Assembly: GCF_016093545.1 (NCBI RefSeq)
Contig: NZ_JADKYX010000011.1
Coordinates: forward strand, 1 to 64,000
Source: Massilia rhizosphaerae
Lineage (GTDB): Bacteria; Pseudomonadota; Gammaproteobacteria; Burkholderiales; Burkholderiaceae_D
Direction: 5' to 3'
DNA length: 64,000 nt
Shown: in pieces, positions 1-8,776 of the stretch
How positions within the stretch are numbered: position 1 is the first letter of the stretch
Layout: every line of letters starts with the position of its first letter
The notes under the pieces: generated by a model
What the model was told of the DNA's origin: nothing
The model's database searches: none
Seen by the model: the letters and a program-made list of their open reading frames with translations, nothing else
Translations under genes and position numbers: made by a program

Positions 1-1391
1 CGAACGATGTCGTCCTCGCCGAGGTAGCTGCCGGACTGCACTTCGATCAGGTGCAGCGGCAGCTTGCCCGGATTCTCCAGGCGGTGCGTCATGCCGATCG
101 GAATGTACGTGGACTCGTTCTCGGACAGCAGGGTGACGTTGTCGCCGCACGTGACGCGCGCCGTGCCCGACACGACGATCCAGTGCTCGGCGCGGTGGTG
201 GTGCATCTGCAGCGACAGCTTTTCGCCCGGCTTGACGCAGATGCGCTTGACCTGGAAGCGCTCGCCCGCGTCGATGCCCTCGTAATAGCCCCACGGCCGG
301 TATACCTTCGTGTGATACAGGTGTTCCGTGCGCTCGTTGCCCTTCAGGTGGTCGACGACGTTCTTGACGCGCTGCACCATGTCCTTGTGAGCGACGAGCA
401 CGGCGTCGTTCGTCTCCACGACGACGAGGTCCTTCACGCCCACGACGGCCACGATGCGGCTCTCGGCGCGCACGAGCGTGTTGCTCGTGCTGTCGAGGTA
501 GACGTCGCCCCGCACCGCGTTGCCGTTGGCATCCTTGGCCTGCACGTCGGCCAGCGCCGACCACGAGCCGACGTCGCTCCAGCCGATGTCGGCCGCCACG
601 ACGACGCCGTCGCGCGTGTGTTCCATGACGGCGTAGTCGATCGAATCGGACGGGCTCGCGGCGAACGCGGCTTCGTTCAGGCGGCAGAAGTCCAGGTCGC
701 TGTACGCCGCTTGCACGGCGGCGCCGGCGGCCTGGGCGATCGCCGGTGCGTGCTTGCCGATCTCGGCCAGGAAGCGGTCGGCGCGGAACATGAACATGCC
801 GCTGTTCCAGTAGTAGCCGCCGTCGGCGACGAAGCCTTCGGCCGTGTTGCGGTCGGGCTTTTCGACGAAGCGCTCGAGCTTGTAGCAATCGTCGCAGGCC
901 GGCAGCGGCTCGCCGCGGCGGATGTAGCCATAGCCCGTTTCCGGACCGCTCGGCACGATGCCGAACGTGGCCAGCGCGCCCTTCTCAACCTGGGCCGAGG
1001 CGCGCTCGACGGCGAGGCGGAACGCGTCGTTCTTTTCGATCACGTGGTCGGCCGGCAGCACGAGCATGACGGCGTCCGGATCCTGCGCGAGCAGGTATTG
1101 CGCGGCGGCCGCCACGGCCGGGGCCGTGTTGCGGCCCGCCGGCTCGAGCAGGATGCCGTGCGGCGTGACGCCGACGCCGCGCAGCTGCTCGGCCACGAGG
1201 AAGCGGTGCTCGTTGCCGCAGACGACCAGCGGCGCCATCAACCCAGGCCAGCCGCGGACCCGCAGCGCGGTTTCCTGCAGCATCGTCTTGTCCGTCACCA
1301 GCGGCAGCAACTGCTTGGGCATGACTGCCCGCGACAGCGGCCACAGGCGGGTACCGGCGCCGCCGGAGAGGATGACTGGATAGATTTTCAT
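1..1391 (-). CDS. manC: Mannose-1-phosphate guanylyltransferase / mannose-6-phosphate isomerase (3' end off the window)
   Basis: This enzyme makes GDP-mannose from mannose-1-phosphate and GTP, and the type II family also carries a phosphomannose isomerase cupin. The start at 1391 gives an N-terminus with the GGAGTRLWPLS nucleotide-binding loop (residues 10-20) and the PKQLL motif (25-29). The C-terminal cupin is visible as HHHRAEHW followed by EVQSGSYLGEDDIVR at the window edge. About 463 codons are present, so only some 10-20 residues are missing. The start overlaps the stop of the upstream nucleotidyltransferase by ATGA, which indicates translational coupling. GDP-mannose would feed the gmd-fcl pathway encoded in the same cluster. 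No phosphomannomutase gene is visible here. Confidence 0.95.
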   Translation of the reverse strand, partial: MKIYPVILSGGAGTRLWPLSRAVMPKQLLPLVTDKTMLQETALRVRGWPGLMAPLVVCGNEHRFLVAEQLRGVGVTPHGILLEPAGRNTAPAVAAAAQYLLAQDPDAVMLVLPADHVIEKNDAFRLAVERASAQVEKGALATFGIVPSGPETGYGYIRRGEPLPACDDCYKLERFVEKPDRNTAEGFVADGGYYWNSGMFMFRADRFLAEIGKHAPAIAQAAGAAVQAAYSDLDFCRLNEAAFAASPSDSIDYAVMEHTRDGVVVAADIGWSDVGSWSALADVQAKDANGNAVRGDVYLDSTSNTLVRAESRIVAVVGVKDLVVVETNDAVLVAHKDMVQRVKNVVDHLKGNERTEHLYHTKVYRPWGYYEGIDAGERFQVKRICVKPGEKLSLQMHHHRAEHWIVVSGTARVTCGDNVTLLSENESTYIPIGMTHRLENPGKLPLHLIEVQSGSYLGEDDIV

Positions 1392-2554
1392 GCGTTGACT
1401 TTCTCGATTGTCTTGTCTGTATCTTCGGCTTGTTCTTTGCGCCGGCTGCGGCGGCGGTCGCGCGCGTTCAGCCATTCGGACGAGCCGTATTCGGACGAAT
1501 GTTTCATCTCGCCGGCGCGGTCGATGCTGTAATCCTTGAACACGATCATTTCATGCAAGGCGACGTCGTTCAGCACGCGAGTGTACTCGAAAAGCACGCT
1601 GCGGACGATCTCGGCACCCTCGCAGATGTGGCTGCCGTGGCCGATCCACGTGGGGCCGATGATCGTCGCGCCGGCCTCGATCTTGACGCCGGAACCGATG
1701 TAGACGGGGCCCTTGATCGTCGTGCCCCGCCAGTCGATGCTCGTGTTCAAGCCGGTCCACAGGCCGGGCTCGATCTGGATGCCCGGCACGTCCATATGAT
1801 TGACCTCACCCGTCAGCACGTTCTGCAGCACTTCCCAGTAATCGCTCACGCTGCCGATGTCCAGCCAGTTGAACGGCCGGCCCTGGGCATAGAACGGCAT
1901 GCCCTTTTCGGCCAGCAGCGGGAACAGCTGGGAACCGATGTCGAACTCCACGCCCGACGGGATCAGGTCGATCACTTCCGGTTCGAAGAGGTAGATGCCC
2001 GTGCTGATGAAGTTCGACAGCGCGTCTTCCTGCTTCGGCTTTTCCTGGAACTGGGTGATGCGCCCGGTCTTGTCGGTCACGACGACGCCATAGCTCGACA
2101 CCTTGTCCCACGGGACTTCCTTCGTGATGACGGACGCCATGGCCCCCTTGCGGCGATGTTCCGCCAGGGCCGCCTTGAGGTCGAGGTCGATCAGCGCGTC
2201 GCCGCACAGGACGATGGTCGTGTCGTCGAAGAAGCCGCCGAATTCCTGGATCTTCTTCATGCCGCCGGCCGAACCGATCGGCACCGCGACGACTTCGCCG
2301 TCTTCCTTCGTGTAGCCTTCGAAGGAATAGCCGATCTGGACGCCGAACTGCTCGCCCTCGCCGAAGTATTCCTCGATCTTTTCGTGCAGGTGGCTGACGT
2401 TCACCATGATTTCGGTCACGCCGTGCTTGCGCAGATGCTCGATCAGGTAGGCCATCACGGGCTTGCCCAGCACGGGGATCATCGGTTTCGGCAGGTCGTA
2501 GGTCAGCGGACGTACGCGCGTCCCTTTGCCTGCTGCAAGAATCATCGCTTTCAT
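1388..2554 (-). CDS. Sugar-phosphate nucleotidyltransferase with left-handed beta-helix tail
   Basis: This 388-residue protein has the NTP-transferase loop AAGKGTRVRPLT (7-18) and the GDALIDLD metal-binding motif (118-125). From about residue 250 hexapeptide-type repeats (VYIGSGVKIEAGATI) follow. The architecture matches bacterial GMPP-like or GlmU/RmlA-like enzymes that activate hexose-1-phosphates. The substrate cannot be read from sequence: mannose-1-phosphate is likely from similarity to eukaryotic-type GDP-mannose pyrophosphorylases, but glucose-1-phosphate is possible. The tail (DRRRSRRKEQ onward) is basic and low in complexity. It lies 18 bp downstream of galE and overlaps manC by 4 bp, so the three genes are probably one transcript. 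Confidence 0.88.
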   Translation of the reverse strand: MKAMILAAGKGTRVRPLTYDLPKPMIPVLGKPVMAYLIEHLRKHGVTEIMVNVSHLHEKIEEYFGEGEQFGVQIGYSFEGYTKEDGEVVAVPIGSAGGMKKIQEFGGFFDDTTIVLCGDALIDLDLKAALAEHRRKGAMASVITKEVPWDKVSSYGVVVTDKTGRITQFQEKPKQEDALSNFISTGIYLFEPEVIDLIPSGVEFDIGSQLFPLLAEKGMPFYAQGRPFNWLDIGSVSDYWEVLQNVLTGEVNHMDVPGIQIEPGLWTGLNTSIDWRGTTIKGPVYIGSGVKIEAGATIIGPTWIGHGSHICEGAEIVRSVLFEYTRVLNDVALHEMIVFKDYSIDRAGEMKHSSEYGSSEWLNARDRRRSRRKEQAEDTDKTIEKVNA

Positions 2555-2572
2555 GGTTCGGTCCTCATACGT

Positions 2573-3571
2573 TTATTTTGGGGTCGTCTGGTAGCGCCAG
2601 GAGTCGGCGCACATTTGCGCGATGTCACGCTGTGCGCTCCATCCGAGTTCCTCGCGCGCCTTCGCCGGGTCGGCGTAGCACTTGGCGATGTCGCCGGGGC
2701 GGCGGTCCACGATCTGGTAAGGAATCGGCTTGCCGCAGGCTTTTTCGAAAGCGTGCACCATTTCCAGCACGCTGTTGCCGTTGCCGGTGCCGAGGTTGTA
2801 CGTGTACAGGCCGGCGCCCTGCGCCAGCTTGTCCAGGGTCTTCACGTGGCCGATGGCCAGGTCGACGACGTGGATGTAGTCGCGCATGCCGGTGCCGTCC
2901 GGGGTCGGGTAGTCGCCGCCGTACACGGACAGTTTTTCGCGCTGGCCGTTGGCGACCTGGGCGATGTAGGGCACCAGGTTGTTGGGGATGCCGTTCGGCT
3001 CCTCGCCAATGAGGCCGCTTTCGTGGGCGCCGACCGGGTTGAAGTAGCGCAGCAGCGCGATGCGCCAGTCCGGCTCGGCCTTGAAGACGTCGCGCAGGAT
3101 GTCTTCGATCATCAGCTTGCTGCGGCCATACGGATTGGTGGCCGACAGCGGAAAATCCTCCTTGATCGGCACCGAGGCCGGATCGCCGTACACCGTGGCC
3201 GATGACGAGAACACGACCGTCTTGCAGCCGAACTTGGCCATCGTCTCGAACAGCGCGACGCTGCCGTAGACGTTGTTGTCGTAGTAGCGCAGCGGCTGCG
3301 CCACCGATTCGCCGACCGCCTTCAGGCCGGCGAAGTGGATCACGGCATCGATCTTGTGCGCGGAAAACACGGCTTCCATGGCCGCGCGGTCGCGGATGTC
3401 GCCTTCGACGAACACGAACGGCTTGCCGGTGATCTTTTGCACGCGGTCCTGCACGGAACGCACGGCGTTGTACAGGTTGTCGTACACGACCACGTCATGG
3501 CCGGCGTTCTGCAGTTCCACGACCGTGTGCGAACCGATGTAACCCATGCCGCCAGTAACCAGAATTTTCAT
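2573..3571 (-). CDS. galE: UDP-glucose 4-epimerase
   Basis: GalE interconverts UDP-glucose and UDP-galactose with bound NAD. This 332-residue protein has the Rossmann motif GGMGYIGS (7-14), the serine cluster FSSSATVYG near 121-129 and the catalytic Tyr148-x3-Lys152 pair in NPYGRSKLM. An extended short-chain dehydrogenase fold of this length is standard for GalE. It probably supplies UDP-galactose for the exopolysaccharide. The 129-bp gap to the upstream glycosyltransferase gene holds GC-rich inverted repeats but no clear terminator. Confidence 0.95.
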   Translation of the reverse strand: MKILVTGGMGYIGSHTVVELQNAGHDVVVYDNLYNAVRSVQDRVQKITGKPFVFVEGDIRDRAAMEAVFSAHKIDAVIHFAGLKAVGESVAQPLRYYDNNVYGSVALFETMAKFGCKTVVFSSSATVYGDPASVPIKEDFPLSATNPYGRSKLMIEDILRDVFKAEPDWRIALLRYFNPVGAHESGLIGEEPNGIPNNLVPYIAQVANGQREKLSVYGGDYPTPDGTGMRDYIHVVDLAIGHVKTLDKLAQGAGLYTYNLGTGNGNSVLEMVHAFEKACGKPIPYQIVDRRPGDIAKCYADPAKAREELGWSAQRDIAQMCADSWRYQTTPK

Positions 3572-3700
3572 GAATGCTCTTCTTTCTCAAAAGATTGCTG
3601 CCGCCGTGACTCGGGTCCGGCGCGCATTATTGTTGCCGGCGCCAGCTCGATGCCGGCGCCATCCCTGTTTGGTGTTTTGGGGTACTGCTACCTCGGGGCG

Positions 3701-4450
3701 CTATCGAGCGCCCTTCAACTTCAACTCCTTGATGAACAGCCAGACGAAGGCCATGTCATCGATAAAATATCGCCGGAACATGCGGCGCGGCTCCTGCAGG
3801 AAACGGTAGAACCATTCCAGCCCGGACTTCTGCATCCAGAGCGGCGCGCGCTTGACGTGTCCGATCGCCACGTCGAAGGTCCCGCCCACGCCCATCGCGA
3901 ACGGGACCTTCATCTCGGCCTGCCAGCGGCCGAGGAACTGCTCTTTTTTCGGCGAACTGATCGCCACGAACAACAAGTCGGGGCGCGCGGCGCGGATCTG
4001 TTCCACGACGTCCGCTTCTTCCGCCTCGCCCTTCCAGTAACCGTTGCGGTAGCCGGCCAGCACCAGGTTCGGATACCTGTGCCGGTACGTGGCCGCCACC
4101 TTGCTCACCACGTCCTCTTTGGCACCGAGCAGGAATACGCGCCAGCCTTTTTCGCCGGCGCGCCGCATCAGCGCCTCGAACAGGTCGCAGCCGGCGACCC
4201 GTTCCTTCAGCGGCCGGCCCAGCAGGCGCGACGCCCACACGACCGGCATGCCGTCCACGTTCACGAGCGCGCAGTCGTTGATGATCCGGCGCAGGTCCGG
4301 ATCGCGGCTGGCCTTGACCAGCTTGTCGACGTTGACCACCACGTGTTGATGGGGCCGCCCGCTGTGGATGAAGCCCTCGACCGTCTGCAATGTCTCTTCC
4401 ATCGTCAGGTTGTCGATGGAACACCCCATCAGCGTGATGCGCTCGTTCAT
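3701..4450 (-). CDS. WecG/TagA/CpsF family glycosyltransferase (GT26)
   Basis: GT26 enzymes transfer N-acetylmannosamine or its uronate to lipid-linked acceptors at the inner membrane face. This 249-residue protein shows the family landmarks: NVDKLV near 40, VNVDGMPVVW with Asp66, SSPKKEQF, GVGGTFDV and the C-terminal GLEWFYRFLQEPRR. Its neighbour wecB makes UDP-ManNAc, which supports ManNAc transfer. No UDP-ManNAc dehydrogenase is visible, so ManNAc itself rather than ManNAcA is the more likely donor; this is inference. The stop codon lies inside a 7-bp stem (GGGCGCT/AGCGCCC, 3696-3713). Confidence 0.88.
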   Translation of the reverse strand: MNERITLMGCSIDNLTMEETLQTVEGFIHSGRPHQHVVVNVDKLVKASRDPDLRRIINDCALVNVDGMPVVWASRLLGRPLKERVAGCDLFEALMRRAGEKGWRVFLLGAKEDVVSKVAATYRHRYPNLVLAGYRNGYWKGEAEEADVVEQIRAARPDLLFVAISSPKKEQFLGRWQAEMKVPFAMGVGGTFDVAIGHVKRAPLWMQKSGLEWFYRFLQEPRRMFRRYFIDDMAFVWLFIKELKLKGAR

Positions 4451-4468
4451 GTGTCTACTCCATGAGTG

Positions 4469-5581
4469 TTACCCGCGGATTTCCTTCGTCAGGACGTCCA
4501 CGATGCGTTCCGCCGCGCGGCCGTCCCACAGGTGCGGCCGGCGGCCCTGCTTGCCCTCGCCGCGCAGGATCTTGCGCGCCTCGAGCAGGATGGCGGCCGG
4601 ATCCGTGCCGGCCAACACGTTCGACCCTTCGTCCACGGTGACGGGACGCTCCGTGTTCTCGCGGATCGTCACGCACGGCACGCCCAGCGCCGTCGTTTCT
4701 TCCTGCAGGCCGCCGCTGTCCGTCAGCACGACGGCCGCGTCCTTCCACAGGTTCAGGAACGCCATGTAGGCCTGCGGACCGGCCAGCGTGACGTTCGGGC
4801 CCAGGTCGATGCCGAATTTCTCGATGTTGGCGCGCGTGCGCGGATGCACGGGGAAGATCAGCGGCAGCTCCGCCGCGATCTCCTTCAGCGCGCCGGCGAT
4901 GCGCGTGAACGTGGCCGCGTCGTCGACGTTGCTGGGACGGTGCAAGGTGACGACGCCGTAGCGCCGGCCGGCCGCCTGCTGCTGCGCCTTCCACGCGCTC
5001 GTCTCGAACGCGGACGTGTCGGCGTGCCCCAGCTTGTCGGCCTGGTACAGCACGTTGTCGACCATTACGTGGCCGACGTAGTGGATCGCGTCATCCTTCT
5101 TGCCTTCGCGGCGCAGGTGTTCGACGGCCGACGGTTCCGTGACGAAGAACCAGTCGGAGATGCTGTCCGTGACGAGGCGGTTGATTTCCTCGGGCATCGC
5201 CATGTCGAAGCTGCGCAGGCCGGCTTCCACGTGGGCGACGGGGATGTTCAGTTTCTTGGCGACGATCGAGCACGCGAGCGTGGAATTCACGTCGCCCACG
5301 ACGAGCACGGCGTCCGGGCGCGTGGCGGTGCACAGTTCCTCGAAGCCGATCATGATCTTGGCCGTCTGCTGGGCGTGGCTGCCGCCGCCGGCGGCCATGA
5401 ACACGTCCGGCTGCGGAATGCCGAGCTCTTCGAAGAACACGTCGTTCATCTCGCGGTCGTAGTGCTGGCCCGTGTGGATGATCTTGAACGCCGGCGCGTC
5501 CGGACGTGCCTGCAGCGCGCGCACGATCGGCGCGATCTTCATGAAATTGGGGCGGGCGCCTGCGACCAGATAGATGAGCAT
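4469..5581 (-). CDS. wecB: UDP-N-acetylglucosamine 2-epimerase (non-hydrolysing)
   Basis: WecB converts UDP-GlcNAc to UDP-ManNAc. The 370-residue protein carries GARPNFMK (8-15), HTGQHYD, the HVEAGLRSFD segment, DSGGLQEE and GVPCVTIRENTERP, all diagnostic of the family. Length is typical. It lies 18 bp upstream of the GT26 gene, which fits production and use of ManNAc by adjacent genes. The upstream gap to the heparinase-like gene is only 36 bp. Confidence 0.95.
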   Translation of the reverse strand: MLIYLVAGARPNFMKIAPIVRALQARPDAPAFKIIHTGQHYDREMNDVFFEELGIPQPDVFMAAGGGSHAQQTAKIMIGFEELCTATRPDAVLVVGDVNSTLACSIVAKKLNIPVAHVEAGLRSFDMAMPEEINRLVTDSISDWFFVTEPSAVEHLRREGKKDDAIHYVGHVMVDNVLYQADKLGHADTSAFETSAWKAQQQAAGRRYGVVTLHRPSNVDDAATFTRIAGALKEIAAELPLIFPVHPRTRANIEKFGIDLGPNVTLAGPQAYMAFLNLWKDAAVVLTDSGGLQEETTALGVPCVTIRENTERPVTVDEGSNVLAGTDPAAILLEARKILRGEGKQGRRPHLWDGRAAERIVDVLTKEIRG

Positions 5582-5617
5582 TTGAAACTATCCCTAATGT
5601 TTTATGGAAAAACGGTG

Positions 5618-7576
5618 TTAGAAAAACGTTATTGTAAACTTGCACTCGACCGGCACGGCGGACGATACAGTGCTGATCTTTAAAACATCGCACGGCTGCC
5701 TGCTTTCGTAGCTGCGCGAATACCAGCCGAGCGGCGGATTTTCATTGCCGCGCACCAGTTCCAGCTTGAGGTCCGCGCCGTGCGCCTGCATCTGCAGCGC
5801 GAAGCGCTTGCCGCGCACGTGCAGGCCGGCACTGTTCAGGCGGACGTCCAGGCCGGGCGCGAAATGCCAGAACAATTCGACCTGGTGGTGTTTCTTGGCC
5901 GCGATCTCGTCGCGCACGGTGAGCGTCGCGCCGGCGGCGTCGAACCGGACGCTGCGCATATGCCGCACGGGATCCGCCAGCCGCTCATAGCCGTCGTGCG
6001 AGCCGCGGAAATCGAATTCATGCGGCGACTGCGGCATGCGCTCGATGGTCGCCCGCGCCTTTTTCAGCCACATGAAGCGCCCGCCCGACACCGACTGGTC
6101 GAGCCCGTCGATGCGCACCGTGTTGTGCGCGGACGTGCCGCGGAAATAATCGCGCCACTTGTGTTCCTGCCAGTACGAATACGTGCCCGGGTCGACGAGG
6201 CATTCCTCGCCGCCGATGGACAGCGTGAGCGCCAGCGCGTCCGCGTGGCCGTGCGCGGCGATGCCGAGGTAGCCGAGCGGACCGCAATCGACCATGCCCT
6301 TGATTTCGTCGGCCTCGCCGAAATGCGAACCGAACAGCAGATAGCCGCCGTCCGGGAACGCCCAGCCCGTGTCCGACTCGTGCGGGGCCGCGTCAAGCCG
6401 CTTGCCGGGCAGCGCGTGCAGCAGCCAGCGCACGCCGGGGTGGCTCGGCTGCATGCGGCGCAGCACGGCGTCGCCCAGCGCCAGCAATTGCTCGGTGCGG
6501 TCGCTGCCGGGGGCATCGAGCCGGAACACGATGCCGTCGTCCGCGTCGCCCACCATCGGCACGTTGCCGGCCACGTCGCGCACGGAGCGGAGGAAACGCA
6601 GCGCGCGCAGCAACGCCGTCCAGTAACCGCGCGAGAACGGGTGATCGCAAGCCTGGCCCACGAGGCCCGCGACGAACAGGAATTCGCTTGAAAACACGTG
6701 GTAGGCGAACGCCTGCTCGCGGTTGACGCCGTCGCGCGAGAACTGGGCCTGCGCCTCGTGCTCCAGCTCGCGCCGCGCCTGTTCCAGCCACGCGCCCGAC
6801 GTCTTCCAGCACGGCCAGATCGACGCCCCCACGTACAGCCCGGCCAGCTCGCCGATCAGGTGGTTGTTCGCGGACGAGTGGCGCGACAGGTGGCGCGCGA
6901 TCGCGCTGCAATGGGCGTGGATCGCATCGAGCCAGTCGGCGCGCAGGCGCTGGCCTTCCTCGCCGGCGAACAGGCCGCTGCCCTCGCCGCCGACCAGCTG
7001 CCACACGAGGCCCCAGTTAATGAGGCGGATGCCCAGTTCCAGCGAGCTCGTCCAGTTGGGGCCGACGAGCGGCGGACACTGGTCGAGCCAGCTGCGCAAC
7101 TGCGTCTGCAGCGCGTGCAGCCAGGCGACGTCGTTTGTCACGGCCCACGCCTGCGCGAGGCGCACGAGGTGCAGGTGGCGGTTCAGCTCCCACACGTGCT
7201 TGATGTCGCCGACCTGTTCGCGGTTCGTGATCGCGATGTCGCCCGCGTAGATGGCCGGCCCCATCACGCCGCTGTCCGGATCGCGGTTCCACACGGGCGG
7301 CATGCCGACGTCGAAGCGGCGGTTGGCGAACAGGACGACGTGGCCGGCGCAGATGCTGTCGGCGTCGGCCAGCAGCGCGTCCCGTTCCGCCTGCGCCAGC
7401 GTCGGGCTGCCCCGGACGTGGAACGTGCGGGCGCGCGGCAGCGGCGGCGCGGCGCGGGCGCGCAGGCGTTTCGCCACCCGCGTGACGGCCGCCTGCCGGA
7501 TCCGGTAGCCGACCTCGGCCACGGACATGCAGCGCAAACGGTTGACCAGCCAGACCATCCCTGTCGCTTCGCTCAT
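5618..7576 (-). CDS. Heparinase II/III family protein without signal peptide
   Basis: This 652-residue protein has an alpha/alpha-toroid N-terminal half and a beta-sandwich C-terminal half like polysaccharide lyases of the heparinase II/III superfamily. Visible landmarks are HSSANNHLIGELAG (about 245-260), HGHADALALTLSIGG and the GTYSYW segment. No signal peptide is evident: the N-terminus is MSEATGMVWLVNRLRC, so it may act in the cytoplasm or need another export route. Members of this type recur in capsule and EPS clusters, where they are thought to trim or edit polymer; the substrate here is unknown. Its start overlaps the stop of the upstream glycosyltransferase (ATGA). Confidence 0.85.
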   Translation of the reverse strand: MSEATGMVWLVNRLRCMSVAEVGYRIRQAAVTRVAKRLRARAAPPLPRARTFHVRGSPTLAQAERDALLADADSICAGHVVLFANRRFDVGMPPVWNRDPDSGVMGPAIYAGDIAITNREQVGDIKHVWELNRHLHLVRLAQAWAVTNDVAWLHALQTQLRSWLDQCPPLVGPNWTSSLELGIRLINWGLVWQLVGGEGSGLFAGEEGQRLRADWLDAIHAHCSAIARHLSRHSSANNHLIGELAGLYVGASIWPCWKTSGAWLEQARRELEHEAQAQFSRDGVNREQAFAYHVFSSEFLFVAGLVGQACDHPFSRGYWTALLRALRFLRSVRDVAGNVPMVGDADDGIVFRLDAPGSDRTEQLLALGDAVLRRMQPSHPGVRWLLHALPGKRLDAAPHESDTGWAFPDGGYLLFGSHFGEADEIKGMVDCGPLGYLGIAAHGHADALALTLSIGGEECLVDPGTYSYWQEHKWRDYFRGTSAHNTVRIDGLDQSVSGGRFMWLKKARATIERMPQSPHEFDFRGSHDGYERLADPVRHMRSVRFDAAGATLTVRDEIAAKKHHQVELFWHFAPGLDVRLNSAGLHVRGKRFALQMQAHGADLKLELVRGNENPPLGWYSRSYESRQPCDVLKISTVSSAVPVECKFTITFF

Positions 7577-8661
7577 CGTCTTGTCCCCGCCAGTTCACGG
7601 TAGATCGCGGACAATTTCCCGCACACCACCTCGGTTGAGTATTGTTGTTCGATGGTTGCGCGCGCACGTTCCGCCAGCCGGTCGCGCAGGGCGGTATCGC
7701 CCAGGAGTCGTGCAAGCGCCCTGGCAAGCGCCTGTTCGTCGCGCGGCGGCACCAGGAGGCCATTGTCGCCGTCGCGCAGGGTTTCGGGAATGCCGCCGAC
7801 GTGCGTCGCGACGACGGCCTTGCGCGCCGCCATCGCTTCGAGCATGGACATCGGCAGCCCTTCCGCGTGGGAAGGCAGGCAGAACACCGCCGCCTTGCGC
7901 AATTCGGCGTCGCGTTCGGCGGGACCGATCCAGCCGAGCAGCTCGATGCGCTCCGCGATGCCGAGCTCGGCCGCGCGGCGGCGCAAGTCCTGCGCATCGC
8001 CTTCGCCGCCGAACGCGAGGCGCAGCGGACTCGGCCCCCTCGTCTCGCGCACGACGCGCGCGCCCGCCTCGAGCAATTCGTGGATGCCCTTGGCCGCCTC
8101 CAGCCGGCCGAGGAACAACACCCGGCCGGGAATGGCGGCATCCTGCGCCGGCAGGTCCGGCAGCGGCACGGCATTCGGCACGACGGCCACGCGGGCGCGC
8201 GGCGCAAATGCGTGCACGAACTGGGCCCAGCCTTCGGACAGGGTGATCACGAGCGAGCTTGCCTCCAGCGTGTGGCGGATCCAGCGCCGCAGCAGGCCGC
8301 CCGCCTCCTCGGTGGCGAAGGTGCGAAACCCCCCGCCGTGCAGGTGAAAAATGGTCTTGCAGCCCGCCAGGCGGGCGATCAGGAGCACGAGCGACTTGCG
8401 CAGGAAGCTCGCGTGCGAGGCCGCGTGCACGTGGACGACGGCCGGACGCCCCCGCAAGCACGTGACGAGCGTCTGCCAGAACCCGGACAGCGCCCCGCGC
8501 GCCTTCACGAGCGGCGTGCCGTCGCGGTGGGTCGCGACATAGCGCACCGACTCGCGCTCGAACAATCCATGACGGCGCAACACGGAGACCACCGCCGCCA
8601 CCCCGCCCCGGCCTTCGAGCGCGGTGCCGACCATCAGCACCCGTGGCGCCGGCGCCTTCAC
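7573..8661 (-). CDS. Glycosyltransferase family 4
   Basis: This retaining GT-B glycosyltransferase has 362 residues. The C-terminal donor-binding half shows the family E-x7-E signature within EGLPMSMLEAMAARKAVV and the GGIPE loop that follows. The N-terminal half begins with RVLMVGTALEGRGGV. The start is GTG at 8661 behind a GAAGGGG ribosome site. It is coupled to the downstream heparinase-like gene by a 4-bp overlap. Donor and acceptor cannot be assigned. Confidence 0.9.
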   Translation of the reverse strand: MKAPAPRVLMVGTALEGRGGVAAVVSVLRRHGLFERESVRYVATHRDGTPLVKARGALSGFWQTLVTCLRGRPAVVHVHAASHASFLRKSLVLLIARLAGCKTIFHLHGGGFRTFATEEAGGLLRRWIRHTLEASSLVITLSEGWAQFVHAFAPRARVAVVPNAVPLPDLPAQDAAIPGRVLFLGRLEAAKGIHELLEAGARVVRETRGPSPLRLAFGGEGDAQDLRRRAAELGIAERIELLGWIGPAERDAELRKAAVFCLPSHAEGLPMSMLEAMAARKAVVATHVGGIPETLRDGDNGLLVPPRDEQALARALARLLGDTALRDRLAERARATIEQQYSTEVVCGKLSAIYRELAGTRR

Positions 8662-8776
8662 GCGTGTGCCCCTTCGGCGCTCGTCCCCATCTGTGCTGGT
8701 TGATCCAATGGTTGCGTCCTTATAAATAGGACAATATTTCGATAATACATCAACATGTTCCCGGCGTGCGCACGCT

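Noticed and set aside
51..1532. Long plus-strand frames over manC, the nucleotidyltransferase and most other EPS genes
   Set aside because: They mirror well-supported minus-strand genes and show only low-complexity composition.
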